A stretch of 64,000 nucleotides of DNA, taken from Simmondsia chinensis (Eukaryota; Streptophyta; Magnoliopsida; Caryophyllales; Simmondsiaceae). The stretch is taken from the NCBI GenBank assembly GCA_018398585.1, contig JAGTTD010000018.1:12469501-12533500 (forward strand), read 5' to 3'. The notes under the pieces are model-generated. The model made no database searches, was not told the DNA's origin, and saw nothing but the letters and a program-made list of their open reading frames with translations. Shown one piece after another: positions 1 to 10,604 of the stretch. Position numbers and translations under genes: made by a program. Within the stretch, counting starts at the first letter, position 1. The number at the start of each line of letters is the position of its first letter.

Positions 1-952
1 ATAAAATATAAAGTATAAGTAATACATATAATACATACTCTATAACATAAAAAGAAGTAAAAACATTAATGTTTTTCAGTTAACAAGATATGCAAAATGA
101 TGACTTAATCTCAGTAGGCACAAATGCTAAAAAACATGTTGCCGCAGTATTTTAAATTACAATTGGTACAACTCAAGATGCCAAGGTCAAACTCATGTCC
201 TAACAAGGGTTTAAGGCAGGTTAGACCCTTGCCTACCCCATGCAAGACACGGGTCATAGTGAGTTGCAAGCTGGACAGGCTAGATTGAGTTCAAGCAAAC
301 GACGATTTTTTGATCCGTGCCCCAACCCATTACAATGCACGAGTTGATCTGGATCGATGTGTCAGGTCGGATCAAATTGACTCATTTGACGGGTCAAGTG
401 TTTGCCCTATAGCTTGTTACATCCAAGTGGCAAGAGACGAGAAATCTTACCAAGACTCAATTATGCAAGACGTGTATGTGATGTCAATACATATTTTTTG
501 TTTTTTCCCTTATTAAGATAAGAGAATATTGTTTAAGATGATACTATTAGGACAAAAATTATTATTATCAGAATAATAATATAACTTATAAAAAATAGGA
601 GCCACAAAATTAACTTAAAAATTATAATCTTATTTTGGTAATAACAATACCAGCTTAGTTATGAAGTATATACAATGTATATGCATTATACAAGTAAACA
701 CCTGCAAAACCCTATTGTCTGGGGTTTCTGTCCTTCAAACTCTTCAAATCAACTCTTTCAACGTATTGGCCAATGTACTCGAGTCTAGCATTCTTTTTTT
801 CAAACTCGAACTCAGTAAGTCTAAGCAAATTGGAGTTTTAGTCGAAGCTTAAAACTTTTTTGAACTTCTAATGATACCGATTGCCTGATATTAGACACGG
901 CTCAGTTCGATGCTGACATCCCGACAAGCCCATGATTAGCTTTTACCTAATT
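1..952. other. A/T-rich flank with no supported gene
   Basis: This lies downstream of the host gene. Short open frames here lack coding character. A segment around 190-430 has motifs such as GGTTAGACCC and GGGTCAAGTG that recall decayed dispersed repeats, but no ends or target duplications could be set. Confidence 0.5.
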
Positions 953-1372
953 TAGATCTTGGGTGTAAATGAGCGGACTTGAGCCTGAGCTCATAATGTT
1001 TGAGGTTTGTCCATGTTTAGCTTAGATTAGACCCGAGTTGAAGCTAGACAAGCAAGAAATTTCGAGCTCAAGATTAATTGAGCTTGAACTCAGCTCACAA
1101 CCTCTTAGACAAGCTCGTACTTGAATAGTCATTTAAACTCAATTTAGGCTCATTTGACTCATTTATGCTTGAGCTCAACTCATAGACTTGAACTTGATAC
1201 AATTTAGAAACATATAAAGCTGCTAAATTATATTTAGATTGGCTTATTTAAGCTAGCAAGCCTACTAGCTCAACCTTCACTAGGATCGGGGTTGGCTCAT
1301 CAATCTAAACAAGCCAACTTGGCTTAGTTCAAGTTCGAAATATTTCGAGCTTTCCAAGCTTTATAGTTAGTT
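953..1372. repeat. Dispersed repeat rich in GAGCTCAAG-type words
   Basis: The stretch is dense in TTGAGCC, GAGCTCA, GAGCTCAAC and AAGCTCG words in both orientations, interspersed with A/T. A similar word set recurs inside the foldback element near 42880-43020. Plants carry many such degenerate AGCTC-rich dispersed repeats. No boundaries are defined here. Confidence 0.4.
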
Positions 1373-1845
1373 CTTGATAGCTTAACAACCAGCTAGCTCA
1401 GATCATTTACAACACAATTGTAACATAAAAGTAAGTGATATCAAACTTCTACAAGAGCCCCTCCTTTAGATCAAACTTCTGCATAGCATAAAAATGCATG
1501 AACAAAATATAAGGCAGTGACTTTACAAAATTATTGAGAAAATTTTATACTGATCAACAATTTCCATAACGATAATCGATTATTGAACAATTCTGCCAGG
1601 GAACTATGAAAAAAGTCAGACCTTAAAACGCCCAAATGACTTCTTTTTTGACTAAAATACCTTACAGGACAGTTCGAGAAAAACATAGGGACATTTTATG
1701 TAGGACAAATATATTTCGGAAAAGAAATAAAAAGAGCATGGATGCGAAAATTGTTTAGTTGAAATATTGAAATATAGGACAAATATGTTCTCTGACCTGG
1801 CGATTACTGTCCTTCTGAAGTATTTTTAGCTCTTCTTTTTATGTT
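1373..1845. other. 3' flank of the host gene, no feature
   Basis: The sequence is A/T-rich. On the minus strand it follows the stop codon of exon 2 and should contain the 3' UTR. No clear canonical poly(A) signal stands out. Confidence 0.4.
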
Positions 1846-2058
1846 TCATGAACTGCGCTTGTTAAGGAAGTCTTGAGTTCGTTTCCTCAAGCGAGTGAAG
1901 ACTATGACAGCACAAGTAAGGATCCATGGAGGGAGCCTGGTAACCTTAAGGTTGAATCTTTCAGCCCATTCTGGAGCTTCAGTCACCACCACTGCTATCA
2001 GGATTGTTATAATTGCTACGCCAACGACTATCCTTGTAAGAGGTTTGATCAAAGAGTC
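1846..2058 (-). CDS. Exon 2 (last) of the same host membrane-protein gene
   Basis: This exon encodes 70 residues and a stop. It is preceded by an excellent 3' splice site: a T-rich tract, then GCACTGCAG, then GACTCT. Reading starts in phase 0 with D-S-L-I-K-P-L, so it joins in frame to exon 1, which ends in G-E-P-K at 20146. Joined residues about 135-151 (IVVGVAIITILIAVVV) and 168-180 (PPWILTCAVIVF) form two hydrophobic segments. Between them is a short loop with two Trp-flanked acidic or basic residues. The tail is strongly basic (RLRKRTQDFLNKR), which suggests a cytosolic C-terminus. The open frame continues upstream of the acceptor for only a few codons, so this is not a stand-alone gene. 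The link across 18 kb is inferred from phase, splice sites and how well the two protein halves complement each other. Confidence 0.7.
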   Translation of the reverse strand, partial: DSLIKPLTRIVVGVAIITILIAVVVTEAPEWAERFNLKVTRLPPWILTCAVIVFTRLRKRTQDFLNKRSS

Positions 2059-3153
2059 CTGCAGTGCGAAACAAAAAGAAGATTTTAAAAGAAGGAACAG
2101 GATTCACTGAGAACCAAGTTGTATGTCAAAATTTAAAGGATTTTTGTCCCTAAAAAACAAAATTGCATAGGTTTGTGTTTTGCTGATCTGAGGTGAACTC
2201 ACTAGCTGAATGCATTAAGAAACCAACTATCCAAAAAATATAAGTCATTAAATGAAAGACGATGAATAGTTTTTATACTCCTACCCATTGCACAAATGCC
2301 AATTGGGCTAGAAACATCAAAGGTACAAAGGCACATCTCATAACTTGCCTCTTGCTACTAACGGTAACACCAACAAAACAATTGTATGGTGTTGAAAGTA
2401 ACACACAAGATTCATGTTAAGTATTGGGAAATTATCATACTTGTACCCTCGAAAAAGCATAACTTCACATAAGTACCTTATGTTTTACATATTATTGATG
2501 AGGTACCAGATTTGTTGGGTACTGTGGTAAAGCCGACTCAGGAGACAGCAGATGGCTAACAAGTAACATGACCCTTCCTCGACTCACATTTGTGATGAGT
2601 ATTGAACAACTATGTGCCAAATAAAAACCCAACCCAAAAAAAAAAAAAGAACAAAAGTCCACCCAAAATAACAGCAAGAAAACAGGGGACCTCCATTCTG
2701 TTTCTAGCTGATAATTTGGGAACTACAAGGTAACAGCATGAAATTTTATCTCTAGGAGTATCAGTATCATGATTTCTCTTAGCTCTCAGATTTCACAGGA
2801 ATACGTTTCTGGTTTCCTTAACAAGAGTGAAAAGCCTAAAAAAGCACCAGCATGAACATGATTTCTATTGGACGTGGATTGGTTGTGCGGGACTTTGACC
2901 AACTTCCTGATTGCCTACTTATACAGACGTTGAACATCAAATCAAATTAAAAAAAAAAGAAAAAGGAATTAAGTCTACAAATAAAATTTAAAAAAATGGG
3001 CAAGGGGAAAAAGGAACAAAAAGCAAGAAACATTTTATGTACACTAGTTACTCAAATCAGTATTCATTACTAGAAGTAGAAAGAAATAACTTCTATTATT
3101 GAATAATTGTCTTGCATGAACCAACAATTTTCACCATTTATATAAAGAACAGC

Positions 3154-3214
3154 ACAGTGCCTCAAAGAGGCTTCTGCCAAGGCAGGGTGTTGGGAGGTAA
3201 GATGTACACAACCT
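3154..3214 (-). repeat. Tail fragment of an Au-like SINE
   Basis: On the minus strand it reads AAGGTTGTGTACATCTTACC, then CCCTGCC, then GAAGCCTCTTTGAGGCACTG. This matches the 3' body of the three larger SINE copies in the window but is more diverged and lacks the 5S-like head. It could derive from an ordinary tRNA-headed Au-type SINE rather than the 5S-headed family. Confidence 0.55.
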
Positions 3215-3299
3215 TAAACATGAAGATCAGGTTGATGTTGCTATAACTTGTTTCAAAAGATATGCTTTTAGTCGGTAGATTTATACTGAGACTCACCCC

Positions 3300-4311
3300 A
3301 TGTCTTCAAGGTCCAATTTTGACTTCGAACCGATTAAAGGAAGCCATGACCCGAAATTTGTTCCTTTCAATTCTGCTCTAGAATTATATTCCAAACTATG
3401 TTCTTTAAAGATGACAGATAAAGATTCAATTCATACACATGTGAGTTTCAGAAACTCGCCACTCGTTGCTCATTTGAAGGAGTCTGAACACCAACTTGTC
3501 ATAAGATATATTAGTGGTTTTAAATCTCATATTCAGTCAAAGTTGTATGGTATGACATTTGAGTCTGTGGATATGGCTGCTTCTTATGCCATTGAATACA
3601 GAATGTAAATGGAAGATGTAACGAGAAACTTTAGGTCCTCGGTCAAATATGGTCTCTAGAAGTTCTATTGTGTGTTATGAGTGTGGAGTAAAAGGGCAAC
3701 CAGCTCGAAATTGCCCTTTGAAGTTTAAAACGAACGTGACTCTAGTAGAGCCTAACTCATGTAATGATACGACATCAGTTGAAAGCTAATGGAGAAAAAA
3801 ATATGTGAATTAAAGGAAGGGATAATTGAGGCAGTTGAGTATTGGGGATCAAAAGATGAGACTAGCAAAGATGAGAAGGTGATTATTTATATTGCTACTC
3901 CTCACTGCCCTAAGTCCAAGATAAGGATCATAGATGTCATGAATCGCGCACTATAATTTTTAAACATGTTGGGGTAGCCGCTTGGTGTGGACATGAAACA
4001 CCTATACATGCAATTGTTGACAAGGGAGCTGCTTTTAATTTGATATCTAGACGAGTGGTACAAGAGGTGGGGGTACCGTAGGAACTATTCGACTCTTTGG
4101 TTTCCAACATGATGATGTTGGGAAGACTGTGCGCTCTACAGTGAAGATTGATTTGAGACTTAGGAATTTGCTCTTTCCCACACTTTTTGTATGCGACCTT
4201 CTTGATTGTGATATCATTCTAGGACGTCCTTGGCAGTTCGATCATTGCATAACCTATAATAGATTTGACAACTCTGTGAAGATCCTGTTGATGGAGCTTA
4301 TTATACTCTGA
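3300..4311 (+). pseudogene. Decayed Ty3 gag-protease remnant
   Basis: The order is gag then protease, with several stops and frame changes. At 3300-3608 an open frame has the gag pattern I-S-G-F-K-S-H-I and ends in an alanine/tyrosine-rich motif. At about 3670-3725 lies a zinc knuckle, CYECGVKGQPARNC, in which the usual His is Gln. Around 4010-4075 is a protease-like IVDKGAAFNLISR with the catalytic DTG changed to DKG. At 4129-4311 the protease C-terminal signature CDIILGRPWQFDHCITY is readable. No reverse transcriptase follows; the LTR at 4416 comes directly after, so RT to integrase were deleted or never present. With Asp-Thr-Gly lost and the frame broken it cannot encode a working protease. 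Confidence 0.7.
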
Positions 4312-4415
4312 AGCCTTAGTTGCTAAAAGACTTACCTAGGTCCACTTTACCACGTCGTTTGTGCAGCCTTTCTTCTCATTCGAGGAAGAACTATTCTTTT
4401 TCAAGACGGGCAGAA

Positions 4416-4654
4416 TGATGCAGCACAATTTTATTTAATTTAGTTTTTTTTTATCTTATCTTATATTTAGGAGATTACTTTTCTGTTAGATTTGTAATTT
4501 ATCTTATTAGTTTTCTATTAGGATTATGATTTATCTCATCTAGTATTCTTTTAGATTTCAGCTTTCTATAAATAGAGCTTTGTAATTTATTATTTTTAAG
4601 TTTTGATGAAATAAAAATTGAGTTGAGTTTTAATTAGCAAGTTGTGCTACATCA
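4416..4654 (+). mobile_element. 3' LTR of the Ty3 remnant
   Basis: It starts TGATGCAGCACAA and ends TTGTGCTACATCA, a near-perfect terminal inverted repeat framed by TG...CA. A TATA-like CTATAAATAGAG lies inside. A purine-rich stretch precedes it, as expected for a polypurine tract. The 239-bp length suits a short Ty3 LTR. The flanking 5-mers differ, so this is a 3' LTR of a truncated element and not a clean solo LTR. Confidence 0.65.
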
Positions 4655-5353
4655 AGAAGTGTCATTTTATCCATGCCCATGTGTTTACATCTCAAACATC
4701 ATGCCAATGTCCGATTACTTTTTAACCTTAAAGTTGGATTATCTCAAGTCAAATAAGTAAAGGCCATAGAACAAGGATAACCCTTCCCTTCCCTATAATA
4801 TCTATGTGAATTTATTTGGTAGTCAATTTTACTTGAGATATATCTTACATCCAACGCTTACCATGACTCTAGGCTTAAGGGTATGTTGTATGTACTTCCA
4901 TTAAAGCTTATCGTGATGCAGCTGCCCTAACTTCTTCCCTTGTTCTCACTTATGAACTTTGTTATGATACAAATCCAAAATACTACCATCTTCCCCAATT
5001 ACTAACATCCAAAGAAATTAAGGAAGAACTAGATGAAAACAAAGAGGTGGCGGAGGAAGCTGAACCACGAGGGGAAAGAGTAGGAAGACCAAGCAAAAGA
5101 AGAAGAGCAAGATGGCATTGAATTCCTACATGATTAATTGCCACACCCGAGGATGGTGAGTATGACAAAAATAACATGGAGACCCTTCATATTGATCGCA
5201 TCTTACTAGAAGAGTTTCTCGCTCCTTTCTCAAAATGTGAAAGTTATGCACTACATCTAGAAGGAGCCCCACAAACAGCATACATCTATTATATTTCCTT
5301 TTTATATGCTAGTTCAAAACTTAAGGTCAAGTTTTTTTGAACAGGGGATGAAT

Positions 5354-5471
5354 TGATGCGGCAGATGAAAAGAAATTTAATGATTTTAGAAAACACGATA
5401 GTTTATTGGATATTTGATATGACCAAAATAAAATATATATCATTTTAGTGAATATGATAATTTAACTATTT
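5354..5471 (+). mobile_element. Second LTR start of the same Ty3 family (fragment)
   Basis: A purine run, GGGGATGAAT, is followed by TGATGCGGCAG, closely resembling the LTR start at 4416. This suggests the 3' end of another, very decayed Ty3 copy covering 4660-5350. A 5S-headed SINE is inserted 118 bases in. The far LTR end was not found. Confidence 0.35.
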
Positions 5472-5489
5472 ATAGTTTCGTTAATAGAA
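5472..5489 (+). repeat. Target-site duplication, left (SINE copy 1)
   Basis: ATAGTTTCGTTAATAGAA flanks the SINE and recurs with one mismatch at 5753-5770. Confidence 0.85.
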
Positions 5490-5752
5490 CAAAAGAGGGT
5501 ACCAACACGCTGTCACCGGATCCCATTAGAACTCCGAAGTTAAGCGTGCTCGGCCGAGAGCAGTACCAAGATGGGTGACCTCCTGGGAAGTCCTCACTCT
5601 CAGGTTAGGGGCACTCAGAAATAGCCTCTCTTCATAGGTAATACCCTGAAGGGGGAAGGCTGCGTACATCCGCCCCCCCCCCCCCCCCCCCCCCCCCCCG
5701 GCCCAGACCCTGCTTAGGCGGGAGCCCTTGGGGCACTGGATATGTTGCTTTA
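5490..5752 (+). mobile_element. 5S rRNA-headed SINE, copy 1
   Basis: The first ~115 bases match plant 5S rRNA nearly end to end. Visible landmarks are CACCGGATCCCATTAGAACT, GAAGTTAAGCGTGCTC (A-box region) and GATGGGTGACCTCCTGGGAA (intermediate element and C box), so an internal RNA polymerase III promoter looks largely preserved. An Au-SINE-like body follows (GGGGGAAGGCTGCGTACATC, then AGACCCTGCTTAGGCGGGAG and GCACTGG), with a 27-base poly(C) tract at 5673-5699 in the middle. An 18-bp target duplication surrounds it, as expected for LINE-driven insertion and not for an LTR integrase. It is not a functional 5S gene: the 5S part has substitutions and runs into the tail without a terminator. Confidence 0.8.
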
Positions 5753-5770
5753 ATAGTTCCGTTAATAGAA
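5753..5770 (+). repeat. Target-site duplication, right (SINE copy 1)
   Basis: ATAGTTCCGTTAATAGAA has one mismatch to the left copy at 5472-5489. Confidence 0.85.
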
Positions 5771-5985
5771 TAATTTATTTATTTTTATTTTAAAGAAGTA
5801 GTTTCCTAATCAATTTAGTTTTATCTCCTTACCCAATAGGGATTAGTTTTTTCAACAAATATCTCTTTGTGATTCAGTATTTTTAGATGGAGAAATATTG
5901 TTGAGTTTAGTTTTTGGGTACCAAAGTCTGGCAACATCACAAGGCCATAGCCAGAATTCCTCAAACAAACCGAACAGCATAAATG

Positions 5986-6067
5986 ATGAGAAGAGGTGCC
6001 GGTTCATTAAGGTATTAAAAAAAAAAAAAAAAAGGAAGTACCTGTATGAACCGGCACCTCTTCTCAT
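5986..6067. repeat. Perfect 21-bp inverted repeat around a poly(A) loop
   Basis: The left arm at 5986-6006 contains GAAGAGGTGCCGGTTCA. The right arm at 6047-6067 is its exact complement. The 40-base loop contains 17 A residues, and AGGTA/TACCT inside it can extend the stem. The arms are G/C-rich in A/T-rich surroundings. It could be the core of a short foldback element or a small-RNA-producing hairpin. No target duplication was identified. Confidence 0.75.
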
Positions 6068-6161
6068 AAGAGATGTCACCAGCGGTTGAGGAAAGAGCCT
6101 TATGCAAACTTAAACTATTGGGATTAATTCTACTGAGAACACAGCTACTTCTGGTTCCATG

Positions 6162-6762
6162 TGTCATGTGCATGACGTTATGTGAACCAAGGCCTACCAA
6201 TGACTGCATCAAGGGTCCGTGCCAGCGAGTATCAAGGGCCGTGTCAAGTGTCCGTGTCCTTCAGGTTTGCACTGTCACAGCCAGTAGCATCAACAGCCAA
6301 GACATGCGCCTAGTGGAGACCGATTCTAGAAGCTTCATCATCAACCGTTTTTCCCGCTCACCTTTGAATTCAAATGCTTTTTCCCACTCTTTTATGTTTC
6401 CCGCCCTTTTTTTCAAATATTCCCACCTATTTTTAAATATTTCGGTTAATAGGATTAATTCTAGCAGTTTCTAGATTAGTTCTTTTAATTCTCTATAAAT
6501 AGCCTAGCTTAGCAATGTAATTGTCATCTAGGAATCCAATTAAAATCAAATGAATGAAGTTCGATCATTCTCTTATCTCTTTCATTCTCAATGCTCTTCT
6601 CACCTAAAACCCTAATCTCTTTTCTCATCTAAATTCTAATTCTCATCTAAATTCTCTCTAATTCACTTTCAATTTATCAAACTCAGCTCTCAAGCACTAT
6701 TTTCTCCAATCTCGAGTCTAAGGTTCATGATCGCGCCCGCCCCGAACCCAAGGTTCATGACA
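6162..6762 (+). mobile_element. 5' LTR of non-autonomous element A
   Basis: It begins TGTCATGTGCATGACG and ends GGTTCATGACA, and is followed after two bases by a tRNA-Met primer site. It contains CTCTATAAATAGCC (TATA) near 6492 and a CT-rich leader. Its first ~160 bases recur at 7936-8102. The LTR is related in layout to those at 15133, 16999 and 18867, both having a G/C-rich U3 with a TTCTAGAA block followed by CCCGC-rich words. Confidence 0.8.
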
Positions 6763-6764
6763 AA

Positions 6765-6776
6765 TGGTATCAGAGC
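6765..6776 (+). other. Primer-binding site of element A
   Basis: TGGTATCAGAGC is complementary to the 3' end of plant initiator tRNA-Met and lies two bases from the LTR end. Confidence 0.85.
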
Positions 6777-6963
6777 TATCTTGCGATCGAGGAGCGGGCA
6801 AAAACATGGAGCAATCTCGCTGCAGCAACTGGACGCAGTCGTGCTGCAGTGACAAGAGCCATCTGTGATCGTGATCGCCAAAAAAATCGTAAAAATAAAA
6901 ATTTCCGCTGCAACTATTACTTCATCGGACGAAGTAACCAAGACACAAGTACGTATCACAACA

Positions 6964-7717
6964 ATGGAGAGGAGGCTGGATTATCCAGATGCCTTGGACC
7001 GTGACCGGGAGAAGATCAATGAAGGATTGAAGTCTTCCATTGAGTCATTAACCGAGGCCGTAAAGAGATTCTTTGACAGCCAAGGAGAGAGGTTTGACCT
7101 TCCACCACAACCTCAATGGACTTGTAACGTTGAGGAAAAAAATGGATGAGTCAACTATGGTTGAGGATTCACTTGAATCATGGATGGAAGTGTCCTTGCT
7201 AAGTGAGGAAACCAAACATAGTGATGACAATAGCGAGACAATAGCCATAAGTTCAAAATTGGAGAAGGAGGTTACGGTCATAGATCTGGTACCAACACAA
7301 GATTGGCATTGTGATGTCCTTACCCCCCCGGACAAGTCATCCTAGGTCGAATTGCAAGCTTCAGGGCCCGAAACATCAAAAACAGCGGTAAAAATTCAAG
7401 AAGGCCTTGATCCCTGGAAGAGAACAGCGCAACACAAGCTTGATGGTGCTCAGATCAAGAAGACGAAGAAAACTACGCAGCACAAGCGCGATGGCATTCA
7501 AAGCCAAAATATTGGTAAGGCACCCGCAACTAGTCACAATGCAGAAATATGTCAAGTTTGCCATGCCAAGGTCAAGATCACACCGAGGGGCTGCAACAAG
7601 ACGATCAAGATCAAGGGGCAAGCATGGAAGCGCTTCCCTCGGACGGGAATTGGCACGAGTGCAACATACATAGCTCTACCGTGTTCTCAATCGATCACAA
7701 GGGAAGGAATCGGGTAG
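6964..7717 (+). pseudogene. Gag-like acidic ORF of element A (broken)
   Basis: From the ATG at 6964 the frame gives a charged, coiled-coil-like stretch with S-L-T-E-A-V-K-R. This resembles the gag N-terminal region of element B (T-L-T-E-A-V-S-R-L). At the A-run near 7135-7142 the frame shifts by one; the new frame continues as an acidic Ser/Glu-rich region (DESTMVEDSLESW), crosses one TAG at 7343-7345 and ends at 7717. The C-terminal signature WKRFPRTGIG....LPC recurs in the ORFs at 16144 and 18012 (WERFPWTGIG....LPC). No gag capsid core, zinc knuckle or pol enzyme is present in element A, so it must move in trans if at all. The function of the acidic domain is unknown. Confidence 0.55.
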
Positions 7718-7935
7718 GCAATGCATAATGCTTAGTAGCAGACATGATGTAATAAAAAAAAATGTATATATATATATAGAGTCATGATTAGTAGATGTCT
7801 AGCTAAAACATGTATTAGGATGATATATGTGTAATAGCTAGAGTAATTGTACGTAGATAAAAATACGGGTGGCATGGGACGGACAGTGGAGGCTCATAAC
7901 ATCCTTGAGGACAAGGATGATTTGAAGAGGAACGG

Positions 7936-8491
7936 TGTCATGTGCATGACGTTATGCGAACGAAGGCCTAGCAACGGCTGCTTCAAGGGTCTGTGCCAGC
8001 GAGTGTCAAGGGCCATGTCAAGTGTCCGTGTCCTTCAAGTTTGCACTGTCACAGCCGGTAGCATCAACAGCCAAGACACGCGCCTAGTGAGGACCGATTC
8101 TATCTAGAATTAGTATTTAAGTAAAATATTTATGTATTTTGTTAAGGGGGAACCGGTGCATTAATGAGCCACCCCCCATGCCTGCCTAAGTCAACTAGGT
8201 AATCATAAGCATGCTTGCATTAAATTAGGGAGTTGGTGCCTTAGCCTTCAAGGTGCATTAATGAGCCACCCCCCCAACCCAATGCTTGCCTAAGTCAACT
8301 AGGTAATCATAAGCATGCTTGCATTAAATTAGGGAAGCCTCTCCATAAATACTTGTAATTGGCAATTGAAAATGTATCCACAAAAATTATTGAATAAAAT
8401 ATCACCTCTCTCTCTCTAATCCCACGTCTCTCTCTCTCTCAAATTCTCTCCTTTTCTCTAAATTCTAACTTCTTTTCTCTTCTCTAAACTC

Positions 8492-8528
<37 letters not shown>

Positions 8529-8571
8529 CTCTTTCCCAATTTATCCAAGTCACGGACTTAGGTTCGTGACA
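7936..8571 (+). mobile_element. Chimeric LTR joining elements A and B
   Basis: Bases 7936 to about 8102 match the start of element A's LTR (TGTCATGTGCATGACG ... GACCGATTCTA). From about 8103 onward it matches the LTR of element B at 10711-11352 (TCTAGAATTAG ... GGTTCGTGACA). Both parents have TCTAGAA at the switch point. The left neighbour is A's internal region, with a purine-rich stretch just before. The right neighbour is B's primer site. This is the expected product of crossing-over between LTRs of two adjacent related elements. The B part carries a tandem duplication of about 90 bp (each copy starting GGTGCATTAATGAGCC, at 8154 and 8249). Confidence 0.75.
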
Positions 8572-8574
8572 AAG

Positions 8575-8586
8575 TGGTATCAGAGC
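8575..8586 (+). other. Primer-binding site of element B
   Basis: TGGTATCAGAGC lies three bases downstream of the chimeric LTR and matches initiator tRNA-Met. Confidence 0.85.
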
Positions 8587-8761
8587 TATCTTGCGATCAA
8601 GAGGCCCGTTCTATCAAAAAAGGTATTTTCCGCTGCTATCATTTTTGAATTTAAAAAAAAAAAAAAATCACTGCGTTTTTACTGTTTAAAAAAAAAATAA
8701 AATCCTCTGCCCTAAAATCACTAAGCTGGCCAAAACAAGAAGTTCCCGTCCCGCTGCGAGT

Positions 8762-10010
8762 ATGTCCTCATCAGAAAACACTGAGTCCAACGAGTGGGTT
8801 GGCACTATTGAAGGCCGATTGAACCATTTGGAGGGCTTAGCTGAACAACAAAACCGAACCAACCTTGAGATGAAGGAAACCGTGAAAAACATGGAGCCAC
8901 GATGCAAAATCTAGGAGCCAAAGTGGACAACATAGGATTGGAGCTCAAGACCCTAACCGAAGCCGTTAGCCGATTGGTTAAAGCCCGAGAAAAGAGACCC
9001 GAAGTTGAGCCCAGAGCACCACCCGTGGTTGCAACCGAATGTACCACTCAAGGAGGATCCGGGAACTATGCTCGAACGGGAGATGGAATTTTACCACCTC
9101 CAACCACACGCTTTTCGGACCCTAGGAGCAACCGTGGCCCACCCGGGGGTCATGGAAGAAGGAGACCATAGCCGAAGCAACGGAAGCAACCGCACATGGT
9201 CCAACCACACGCCAAGGCTTAAAATTCCGAAGTTTGAAGGTACGAACCTGAGAGCATGGATTCGAAAATGTCTTAAATATTTTCGTTGGTATCAAGTTCC
9301 CGAGAATGAATGGGTAGAGTATGCATCAAGCCATCTTCACGACCATGGGGACATATGGTACCACGCTCTTGAACTTAGGCACCCTCAAATGACATGGCCG
9401 TTTTTCATGAACGAGCTTTGCAAACGTTTCGAGGATCGCTCACTTCAAGATGTTGTGGAGGAGTTTAGTAAAATGACTCAAGAAGGACCGGTGGAGGAGT
9501 ATGTGATAAAATTCGAAGAATTGAAGAGTTGGATGTTAATTCATCACCCCATTGGATGAAGCCTACTTTATCTCAAGCTTCATCAGTGGACTTAAGCCAG
9601 CCCTAAGAGCCATGGTTAAGGCTGGAAAACCTCCAGACTTAAATACGGCCTTTGAGCAGGCTAGACTACAAGAAGTTGCAATGGAAGAGCTAAGAACCAT
9701 TATGCAGCCAACACCGAGGCCTATCCCCAAGGACGAAACCGTGACTAAGCCCCTCCCGCTGAACCAGACACAGCCGCCACAATCCTCATCCCACTCCGTG
9801 TCCAAGCCAACTATACCCAAAGGAGGGCCCACCATGTCAACAGGAACCTCACAACCCACACGTGATCACCGCAGATACTATCGGTGTCAAGAGCGGTACT
9901 TTCCCGGTCATGTGTGTAAACCTAAGCAACTCAACAGTATGAGAGGGGTGGAGGAAGAAGCGAACCAAGAGGAAGAAGCAGAAAAAGAAGAAGAAGAAAT
10001 GGAAGTCTAG
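8762..10010 (+). pseudogene. Gag of Ty3 chromovirus-like element B (frameshifted)
   Basis: The ATG at 8762 opens a Ser/Glu-rich, coiled-coil-like N-terminus that stops after about 50 codons and continues in a second frame to 9171. A third frame (9005-9559) carries the capsid core, with LKIPKFEGTNLRAWI, the KYFRWYQVP segment and FEDRSLQDVVEEF. It breaks at 9559; the next frame, from 9552, continues AYFISSFISGLKPALRAMV and reaches a zinc-knuckle-like YYRCQERYFPGHVC whose first Cys is Tyr. An acidic tail of Glu repeats ends the gag. Several frameshifts and the damaged knuckle make it non-functional. Confidence 0.8.
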
Positions 10011-10604
10011 TTGTGTGCCTTAGAAAGAAAAATCACGCACAACACCTTCAGAATCAAAGGAAGCATCAAGGAAAGACCCATAATGATCCTTGTAGACACT
10101 GGGAGCACCCACAGTTTCATAGACGAGCACTTGATTAAAAAGCTCAAGCTATCGACTCTCCCTACAGCAGCTATGGAGGTGACCGTGGCCAACGGGGAAG
10201 CTCTAGTGAGTTACTCACGATGTCCCGAGATTGAGTGGAAGGCGCAAGGAGTCACGTTCAGGGACAACCTTTGGGCCCTGAACTTGAAGGGGCATGACTT
10301 AGTATTGGGGGTAGAATGGCTTCAGAAGTACGGACCCCTCACTTTTGACTTCGCCGCACTCCGACTCACATGCCACAAGGAGGGCAAAGAAATCACGCTT
10401 CAGGGACAGAAGAAAAAGACTACCTTAAACTCGTTGTCTCACAAAGGGGTAGTTCAAACGGTTAAGAAGAAGGTCGAACAAGTGATGAAGAAATTAAAGA
10501 AGGCCAAGAACCGTGAAGCCGCTACCTTCGAACCTACAAGAGTTATAGAACGACGTTGGGACAAGCACGAGGGCAAGAGAATACGCAAGATCAAGGTACA
10601 CTGA
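10011..10604 (+). pseudogene. Protease fused to a chromodomain remnant, element B
   Basis: The frame opens right after gag. It shows a retroviral-type aspartic protease: ILVDTGSTHSFID (catalytic Asp-Thr-Gly), then DLVLGVEWLQKYGPLTFDF, the usual second half. Instead of reverse transcriptase, a Lys-rich linker follows and then the start of a chromodomain, TRVIERRWDKHEGKRIRKIKV. The rest of that domain is readable to about 10680 after a stop (EKETWEDLAYILKQFPDFN). RT, RNase H and integrase are absent, so about 3 kb was deleted between protease and chromodomain. Confidence 0.75.

Noticed and set aside
5495..5620. A functional 5S rRNA gene
   Set aside because: The match has many substitutions, runs directly into an Au-like tail, is flanked by target duplications and occurs as dispersed single copies rather than a tandem array.
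5490..5752. A Cassandra-type TRIM LTR
   Set aside because: No partner LTR, primer site or TG...CA ends were seen, and duplications of 15-21 bp do not fit LTR integrase.
6765..6776. TGGTATCAGAGC sites as tRNA genes
   Set aside because: Only the acceptor-end complement is present, always next to LTR ends; these are primer sites.
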